From a virus, in the IMG/VR virus record IMGVR_UViG_3300025849_003059, positions 1-64,000 of that record: a DNA stretch of 64,000 bases; one strand, given 5' to 3'. The first letter of the stretch is position 1. Every line of letters starts with the position of its first letter. The translations under genes were made by a program, and so were the position numbers. The notes beneath the pieces were generated by a model. The model did no database searches and was not told the origin of the DNA. It saw only the letters and a list, made by a program, of their open reading frames with translations. This document shows positions 57,558 to 64,000 of the stretch, piece by piece.

Positions 57558-60500
57558 TTATTTATCTTTTAATTGTTTAATTTGTTTTTCTAACTTATTA
57601 ACTTTTTTAGAAAGTTCTTTTACTGCCTCAATAAGTAATGGAGTTAATTTTTCATATTTTACACCCCTATATCCATGAGATTTGTTCATTTGAACAATTT
57701 CAGGTAAGATATATTCTATCTCTTGTGCAATTACACCAATATCATGTCCTTCAAATTTATGAACATCAGAGAATCCTTCCTTCCAATCAAAAGAAACTCC
57801 ACTTATTTCATTTAATTTCTCAAGAGCATCAGGTATAAGTTTTACGTTTTGTTTTAATCGTGAATCTGAAGTTGAATATGCTGATATATTACCCGATGCA
57901 TCTATATGACCATCAACAAAAAAATGACCAGTTACAGATAATGCAGGAGTTGATGCATTTGAATCTATTTCTGCAATTATCTTTTTGTTTGCAGATGATA
58001 CAACTTGGAATCCACCTCTACATATTTCTGTAAATTGGTTATCTGCACCAGCAGCAACTGTTACACTTGGAGTTGTTAGTTTTGGAGTGTACCATGTTAA
58101 AGTTAAACTATCACTTGGTTCATTATCATCTACGCCATATATATCAACACTAGATGCAACATTACCAATACCGGTCCTTATCTCATAATATGTATTATTT
58201 TCTAAAAGTACATTAAACCTTGCTGTCTTAGAAGTACTAATAGATAACTCATGAGCTGAAATGGAATTTGTAGATATATTAAATGTTTTAGTAGAAACTA
58301 ATGTATTTGGATTGGAAGTACTTCCTTTATATAAATAAACATATAGAGTTGCACTTACTTCATGATAACCCAATGTAGCAAGAGCATCATCAAATTCCGA
58401 GTTTATATGTTTAGAACTTGGACCACCACCTGTTATTGTAGCTGCAATTGTTGCAGATATTCCATCTAAAGTAGAATTATTAATATGCATTTGTACATTA
58501 TTATCTTTAGTGAATATGGTAGAATCTGAAACTGATAATCCAAATGTTTGAGAATTTAAAACATAATCATAATCAGTATTAGTTGTAGTTGTAGTGATTG
58601 CTCCACTAAAAGTGGGTGGTGTTATTACAGTAGTTGGTGTTAATGTTGTTGTATTATTTATTACTACTGAAGCAGAATCATCATTTCTAAATTCAATAAA
58701 AGGTGTTAAACCAGTCTCTAATAAAAACGTATTATTTTCAGTTGATAATTCTGTACCATTAAAATCAAATCCTGCTATTTTACCAGCAGAAGCAGTTATT
58801 TCACCTGCTATTTTTAATTGACTTCCATTCCATGCCATTGCTCCATCTTCACCACCAAGATAAAAGTTTCCACTATTATCCATGTAAGATTTCCATTCCC
58901 CATCTCCACTTGAACCAGATGGTTTATAGTAATACCCTAAGTTAGTATTTGATAAATGTAAACCACTTTTTACAGGAACATCTATACTTGCAAGAGGGAA
59001 GAGTGCATCTGGTCCAAATGACATAGCGTATTCCCAACCTGATGCTGATACAATACCACCGGGAAATTGTTCCGAACCACTTATAATTCCATCAGGCAAT
59101 TGTTCTGAACCACTTATAATTCCATCAGGCAATTGTTCCGAACCACTTATAATTCCAGCGGGTAGGTTGTTACCTAAATCACTACCATCACCCAATGTAA
59201 TATTTCCACTTATTGATAATGCTTCTCCATCCCAAACAAGTTTATTACCTAAAGACATTCTACCAACAGAACCACTATCATCTACATAAAATGGGGTACC
59301 TGAACTATTAAAACTGCCAGAACCAATATATATTCTATTAGGAAAACTACCACTTTCAGCTGCTAATCTAATACCATTTTGCCCAACACCAAATACATTT
59401 GAGATATATCCATTTGTACCACCAATATTTGGTGAGTAAATAAATCCTTCATCTATAAATGTATTTCCATCACCATCTTCTAAAGCAGTTGTACCATCAA
59501 TCACACCTTGTAAATCATTATTTACTTGTGCTGAAGATGCAGATGCGAAATCTGCGGTACTTTGTGCTAATGAAGCAGAATCTAATGCTCCACTTGTGTA
59601 AAGAGAAGAAGTAATTAGAGTTTCTGTAATAAGGTCAGGTACATTAGAAAATTGTATCGAACCTCTAATAGTTAATGAATTCCCATCCCAAAGTAATTCA
59701 TCTCCGAACAATCCACTTTCTATTGAGAATGAACCAGTACCGGTATTTCCATTAATTCCTAAGAAAATTCCACTACCAACATTATATCCTTGAGTACCAG
59801 TATCGGCCGATTGGTCTATTGAAATCCAAGGATAATTTGTTCCACCTGCTATTGTAATATTTGCCGCAGAAGTTGAACCACTATTATTTGTACCAATGTT
59901 TATTGTGTTTTGTACATATGATTCTGAGAATATTGCTAATTCTGCTGCTACAAAACGAGAACCACTTCCTAACTCTTCCCAATATGTAGCATTTGGAGGT
60001 GTTTGAGCACCAGAATCTGTACCAGGTCCACTACCTGTTATAGCTAAGTAAAATATATCATTGTATAAAACTGCATCTGCTCTTGATAAAGCATCACTTT
60101 CATTGAATGAATAATCTCTACTACCGGTCCAAAGACCAGTAAACACAAGACCAGGTCCATTAGAACCACTAAGGCCGGGTTGACCTTGTTCACCTTCTCT
60201 AACAATGTTGAAATGTGCTTCTCTACCAAAGAAATATGTAGTTCCCAATTCATCAGTATAATCTACATTAATTTGTAATGATGATGATTCTGTTAACATC
60301 GTACCAGGTACACCACCATAATTATTTGTTGTTGGTGCAACTTCATTTGGTGTAATACCGGAACCAGTTACACCAGAAATTCTGTAAGTGTTATTTCCAC
60401 CATTATTATCATATGTTATTTCATCACCCTCTACATAAAGTGTTGTAGAACCACTTGTATAAACATAAGATGATGATGGAATTAGACCACTATAAAAAGC

Positions 60501-63500
60501 AGGTAATATACCTATTTCGGGTCTTAGAACAAGAACAACTCCACCTAAGAAAGATATTGGGGTTATTGTTGTTGAGTTATCTACTTGAACTCCAAATGAA
60601 TCTGATGCTGAAAAGGCATATGTTAAAGAACCTGAATTAATATCGAGTGATGAACCACTTAAGAAATATGTTTGAACACCTGATGTTGAATCATCAGATA
60701 AAAGAGTTAGTGGTGGTGCACTTCCAACTACTGAAGCAGAATTTGCTGTAATTGTTTCGGTATTTGTAGCTAAATTTTTTCTTTTAACTGTAATAGTAGA
60801 TACTTGTGTTGATGGGTTTACATTTCCATCACTTTGTTTAAACGTGATTACACTTCTATCATTATTAACAATTAAATCTGCAGGTGTAATACCATCTTCT
60901 AATCTAAAAATAGTTTCAAACTCTTGTACATCATCAACTGAAGCAGTGTAGACTACAGAACCAACATCATAAGTAGTATCACTACCACTAAAGTTTGCAA
61001 CTGTAAGAAGTGCATTAGTTTCTGTTATATTTGTTAAACCACCAGGATAATCTCCACTATATGTTGATGGGTCTATGTAATTTCCATTTTTATCAAAAGC
61101 AGAAGATTCGAATGTTATAGAACCAGTTAAAGCATTTGTTTTGGAAAAATTAAATCTAGTTTGTTGAAAGTTAGGATTTGCTATTGAACCACTATAAAAT
61201 CTAAAAGCAGTTCTATCAGTTTCAAATGTAAGTAATTTAACTACTTCATCACTAACCTTATTACCACCACTAAATTCTTTACTTGCCTTTAATTCAACTG
61301 GAATATAATTATTATTTACATCGTATAACTCAAAACGATAATCAAATGTTTCTACTGGTAATGTTCTATCTTGTTCATCAAATACATCAAAAACTTTTGG
61401 TGAAAATGATGCATCTTGTGAAGGTTTTAAATCTACACTAGCTATTTGCCAACCATCCCCTCTAAACGAAAATCCTAATTTACCCGAACCAGAATATGGC
61501 ATGGTAAACAAATGTTGTATTTGTTGTCTTGAATTAAATGCTGAAGTTGCGGTATATGATACTAAACTTTCATAAAAAGGATTATCAATACCACCACTTG
61601 GGTAAGAACCTGTTATATAAGCATTAATTGTTTTAGGTACAATAGTATCTGGTTCTTTTAAAGAACGAGAAACAAACACTGCTGGTTCTGTAAACGTAGT
61701 TGTATCTGTTCCATTTACTGAAGATGCAGTATAGATACTATCTAATCTTTCTACTAATACATTTTCCACAATACCATCTACTGTATCAAATACATAAGGA
61801 ATGTTAAATGTAGTATCTGGTATGGTTACATCGGTTGTAATATCAAAATCATCTGTAATATAAGTTCCATCGGTTGCTGTAGTAACAAAAGGATAATTAG
61901 ATAAATTGTATAATGAATTTCCTGCAATTAGTGGAAGTTGTGATGTATAATAATCAGTTGAAGTAACTGAACCAGTTATTGTTGTACTACCAGATAATGG
62001 AAATATTTCTCTTGCTTTTAGTGAACTAAATGAATTCGTACCAATATCAGATATTGCAGTTATTTCATGTAAATTTGCATTTAAAGGTTCGGATGTTCTA
62101 TTGGTTCTGTAATCAATATAAATAAAGTGAGAATTACTACCAGATTGTAAATCAAAAATAGCTTGAGAACCAGTTGATAAAAACCAAGTTGGAGTACTTG
62201 TAAAATCACCACTATCAATTGAATCTAAAATAATATTTGTACTGCCAGAATATGATTGTAATACAGATTGAGATGTTGCAGAATTATTATAAAAGAACAT
62301 TGCATCTGTTTCTACGTTTCTTAATGCAATTGCTGCTCTTAATTCTTGTGAAGCAGATTGATAATATTCTATCTGAAATTCAACTGAACCTGTATTTGTT
62401 GGTATTGAGGATGACCCACTATCGGTTAATAAAACAATATTAAACTGACCGATTGAGGATGAGATTGGATTTGTTGCAGTAATTAATGAATTATAATTTG
62501 CAAGAGATGTTTTATAAGTATCACTATGTAATGTATCATCTACATGAACACTACCAGTTAAAGAACCAGTTGGAAACCAACCAGTAAATACAACATCTTG
62601 GTCGTATATATAATCAGTATTATTAATATCACTTGAAGATGATATAGATGATGCTACATATATTTGGTCTGATTGTTCTACATAAACATTTTCAATTACA
62701 TCATTATCATTTCTAAAAATGTATGGAATCTGTAATGGTTTTGTAAAATTATCATCAGATGATGATGGAGATGTGAATTCTGTTGTTAAAAAGTTTCTAT
62801 CACTAAATTCAGTCGATGAGTATGGATACCCACTACTTCCATAAATATAATCCCCACCCCTTGGTGGTACTCTTGGTACAAATAATTCAGTAGAACCTGT
62901 TGAAATCCAATTTGAACCACTTAAATCAAATAAATCGTATAAATCATATGAACGTTGTGCTGGTGTTAGTTCTGTGAAATCCAACTCACCAGTAAATACC
63001 ATTATTCCTTGTTCAAAATCTAATTCAACAATATATCCAGTCGTTGTATCACTTCCAATTGTAAGAACTGCTTGACCATTTACTAAACTTACTACTCCAC
63101 TTAATGTACCATCAGTTGAATTATGTGAAAACGTTATATCACCAGTATCAAAGTTCATTGAGTTTATTTCGTAGGTAGTTCCATACAAAATATCACCATC
63201 AAGAGAATCTAATCTTTTTACATTTATCAGTTCTGCGTTAAGTGGTTCTATATTTCTTAAAGTTCTATAATCAATATGAACGTAATGATAACCGCTATCA
63301 TTATAATCTATAATTGTTTGTGAACCAGTATCCCATGTTGATATAACTGAAGTATCATTATAATCATTTGTATCAATATTTTCCAAAGAATACTCAGTAG
63401 ATGTTCTAAATGATTCTAGTTCATCTAATTCAGTTGAACTGTGTTTATAATAAAATTTAGCATCTGTTCCTATGTTTTCTAATCCAAACAATGCAATTCT

Positions 63501-64000
63501 TGTTGAGCCAGAATCATATGTTTCAACAATAGTTCTAACATCGGTTGGTGAACCACCAGTTGGTAAAGTAAACGAACCACTATCTAACCAAACTACAAGA
63601 TTAAACTCACCACAGAAAGACCCTGAACGTGCAACTATGTTTGTTTTATTAGAAGAATCTGTTTGTACTCGTGAATTCGTTCCCCAATCCCCACTTGTTG
63701 TATCAAATGTTAAAGTTGTATCGTGTGAATGTGTATATGCAAATCCACTTGGTATTGCTGTATAAACTGAACCTGTTGAGTTTTGTGGAGTATCAAAAAA
63801 TGATAATCGTGTATCATCATAAACTAATGGTTTGGTTAAATTTACACTAGATGAATTTGGTGTTTCTATTCCACTATAAGAACTTTCAGAAACATAAGTT
63901 GGTTCTACTTCAGGTAATTGACTTGAATCAAATTGATAAAAGTAAGTTCTTGCATAAGATTCAGAAACAACTGTTGTTTCTCCTATGATTATATCTTCAA
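57558..64000 (-). CDS. Giant tail fibre/spike with C-terminal S74 chaperone, N-terminus beyond the right edge
   Basis: The frame stays open from 57558 to the window edge (at least 2147 residues); an internal TTG at 63491 is not the true start. Two diverged copies of a ~350-residue beta module lie at about 63600-62560 and 62400-61640 (both with T-D-A-x-F-x-Y-x-x-S and Y-I-D-Y-R-T). Near 60200 a short collagen-like G-E-Q-G-Q-P-G-L-S-G-S-N-G-P-G is followed by a G-L-W-x-x-x-x-x-Y module resembling CBM5/12 chitin-binding folds. At 59055-59165 are 11-residue P-D-G-I-I-S-G-S-E-Q-L repeats. The C-terminus (S-D-S-R-L-K-Q-N-V-K ... H-D-I-G-V-I-A-Q-E-I-E) is a peptidase S74 intramolecular chaperone, which trimerises fibres then cleaves itself off. 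A receptor-binding role is likely. Confidence 0.88.
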   Translation of the reverse strand, partial: EDIIIGETTVVSESYARTYFYQFDSSQLPEVEPTYVSESSYSGIETPNSSSVNLTKPLVYDDTRLSFFDTPQNSTGSVYTAIPSGFAYTHSHDTTLTFDTTSGDWGTNSRVQTDSSNKTNIVARSGSFCGEFNLVVWLDSGSFTLPTGGSPTDVRTIVETYDSGSTRIALFGLENIGTDAKFYYKHSSTELDELESFRTSTEYSLENIDTNDYNDTSVISTWDTGSQTIIDYNDSGYHYVHIDYRTLRNIEPLNAELINVKRLDSLDGDILYGTTYEINSMNFDTGDITFSHNSTDGTLSGVVSLVNGQAVLTIGSDTTTGYIVELDFEQGIMVFTGELDFTELTPAQRSYDLYDLFDLSGSNWISTGSTELFVPRVPPRGGDYIYGSSGYPYSSTEFSDRNFLTTEFTSPSSSDDNFTKPLQIPYIFRNDNDVIENVYVEQSDQIYVASSISSSSDINNTDYIYDQDVVFTGWFPTGSLTGSVHVDDTLHSDTYKTSLANYNSLITATNPISSSIGQFNIVLLTDSGSSSIPTNTGSVEFQIEYYQSASQELRAAIALRNVETDAMFFYNNSATSQSVLQSYSGSTNIILDSIDSGDFTSTPTWFLSTGSQAIFDLQSGSNSHFIYIDYRTNRTSEPLNANLHEITAISDIGTNSFSSLKAREIFPLSGSTTITGSVTSTDYYTSQLPLIAGNSLYNLSNYPFVTTATDGTYITDDFDITTDVTIPDTTFNIPYVFDTVDGIVENVLVERLDSIYTASSVNGTDTTTFTEPAVFVSRSLKEPDTIVPKTINAYITGSYPSGGIDNPFYESLVSYTATSAFNSRQQIQHLFTMPYSGSGKLGFSFRGDGWQIASVDLKPSQDASFSPKVFDVFDEQDRTLPVETFDYRFELYDVNNNYIPVELKASKEFSGGNKVSDEVVKLLTFETDRTAFRFYSGSIANPNFQQTRFNFSKTNALTGSITFESSAFDKNGNYIDPSTYSGDYPGGLTNITETNALLTVANFSGSDTTYDVGSVVYTASVDDVQEFETIFRLEDGITPADLIVNNDRSVITFKQSDGNVNPSTQVSTITVKRKNLATNTETITANSASVVGSAPPLTLLSDDSTSGVQTYFLSGSSLDINSGSLTYAFSASDSFGVQVDNSTTITPISFLGGVVLVLRPEIGILPAFYSGLIPSSSYVYTSGSTTLYVEGDEITYDNNGGNNTYRISGVTGSGITPNEVAPTTNNYGGVPGTMLTESSSLQINVDYTDELGTTYFFGREAHFNIVREGEQGQPGLSGSNGPGLVFTGLWTGSRDYSFNESDALSRADAVLYNDIFYLAITGSGPGTDSGAQTPPNATYWEELGSGSRFVAAELAIFSESYVQNTINIGTNNSGSTSAANITIAGGTNYPWISIDQSADTGTQGYNVGSGIFLGINGNTGTGSFSIESGLFGDELLWDGNSLTIRGSIQFSNVPDLITETLITSSLYTSGALDSASLAQSTADFASASSAQVNNDLQGVIDGTTALEDGDGNTFIDEGFIYSPNIGGTNGYISNVFGVGQNGIRLAAESGSFPNRIYIGSGSFNSSGTPFYVDDSGSVGRMSLGNKLVWDGEALSISGNITLGDGSDLGNNLPAGIISGSEQLPDGIISGSEQLPDGIISGSEQFPGGIVSASGWEYAMSFGPDALFPLASIDVPVKSGLHLSNTNLGYYYKPSGSSGDGEWKSYMDNSGNFYLGGEDGAMAWNGSQLKIAGEITASAGKIAGFDFNGTELSTENNTFLLETGLTPFIEFRNDDSASVVINNTTTLTPTTVITPPTFSGAITTTTTNTDYDYVLNSQTFGLSVSDSTIFTKDNNVQMHINNSTLDGISATIAATITGGGPSSKHINSEFDDALATLGYHEVSATLYVYLYKGSTSNPNTLVSTKTFNISTNSISAHELSISTSKTARFNVLLENNTYYEIRTGIGNVASSVDIYGVDDNEPSDSLTLTWYTPKLTTPSVTVAAGADNQFTEICRGGFQVVSSANKKIIAEIDSNASTPALSVTGHFFVDGHIDASGNISAYSTSDSRLKQNVKLIPDALEKLNEISGVSFDWKEGFSDVHKFEGHDIGVIAQEIEYILPEIVQMNKSHGYRGVKYEKLTPLLIEAVKELSKKVNKLEKQIKQLKDK
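59055..59165 (-). repeat. 33-bp tandem repeats encoding P-D-G-I-I-S-G-S-E-Q-L
   Basis: Three to four 33-base units (59054, 59091, 59124 and a partial one after 59156) differ by only a few bases and encode 11-residue shaft units, the same unit seen dispersed in the other fibre gene. The high DNA identity suggests recent duplication. Confidence 0.8.

Noticed and set aside
63489-63491. TTG at 63491 as the start of the right-hand fibre protein
   Set aside because: The frame stays open upstream to the window edge and encodes the beginning of an internal module repeated later, so the true start lies outside.

Overview
The window is a block of a large, AT-rich tailed-phage genome of the T4-like (myovirus) type. 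Every supportable gene lies on the minus strand, so transcription runs from high to low coordinates. The type follows from recognisable T4-family homologues: large terminase, portal, prohead protease, scaffold, major capsid protein and the neck/tail-completion trio gp13-gp14-gp15. The low GC, long Ser/Thr/Gly-rich fibres, phage-borne ribosomal protein bS21 and sugar cluster resemble marine T4-like phages. I cannot name the host. Good Shine-Dalgarno sequences (AAGGAG, AGGAG) before several genes argue against a typical Bacteroidetes host, although one fibre has BACON-like repeats common in that phylum.

Layout in transcription order. (1) 64000-54115: a giant fibre with a C-terminal S74 chaperone domain, running off the right edge, then a 1146-residue protein of Ig/BACON-like repeats. 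(2) 54071-30545: about 23 kb of tightly overlapping surface-sugar genes. It holds glycosyltransferases, a methyltransferase, six tandem radical-SAM 'twitch' proteins, three GT7 (beta-1,4-galactosyltransferase-like) enzymes each interrupted by a LamG-like domain, a cytidylyltransferase, three SDR epimerase/reductases, an RmlC-type epimerase, and a TPP enzyme split into two genes. (3) 30500-11146: the head module. It begins with a 1225-residue fusion (nucleotidyltransferase + zinc ribbon + basic region + HD + ligase-like domain). Then come a zinc-finger protein, a membrane-anchored protein, TerL, portal, a series of small proteins with T4 internal-protein-like leaders, prohead protease, more small proteins, bS21, an SGNH hydrolase, scaffold and major capsid protein, closed by a strong terminator. 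(4) 11023-7498: gp13, gp14, gp15 and two small proteins sharing a C-terminal module with gp15. (5) 7495-1: a second giant fibre running off the left edge.

Two signals link the modules. An AT-only element, TATATTTATATA(C/A), occurs on the coding strand in nearly every real intergenic gap and is the best candidate for a phage promoter. Many head-module proteins start with short leaders like the T4 capsid-targeting sequence, and several contain a repeated ESVNE(A) motif that looks like a prohead-protease site and is near-identical at DNA level. Together these suggest that many small proteins, and possibly the large fusion enzyme, are packaged in the capsid and processed there. The sugar cluster probably makes or attaches a modified glycan on the virion or host surface. 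No tRNA genes, CRISPR arrays, insertion sequences or integration genes were seen.
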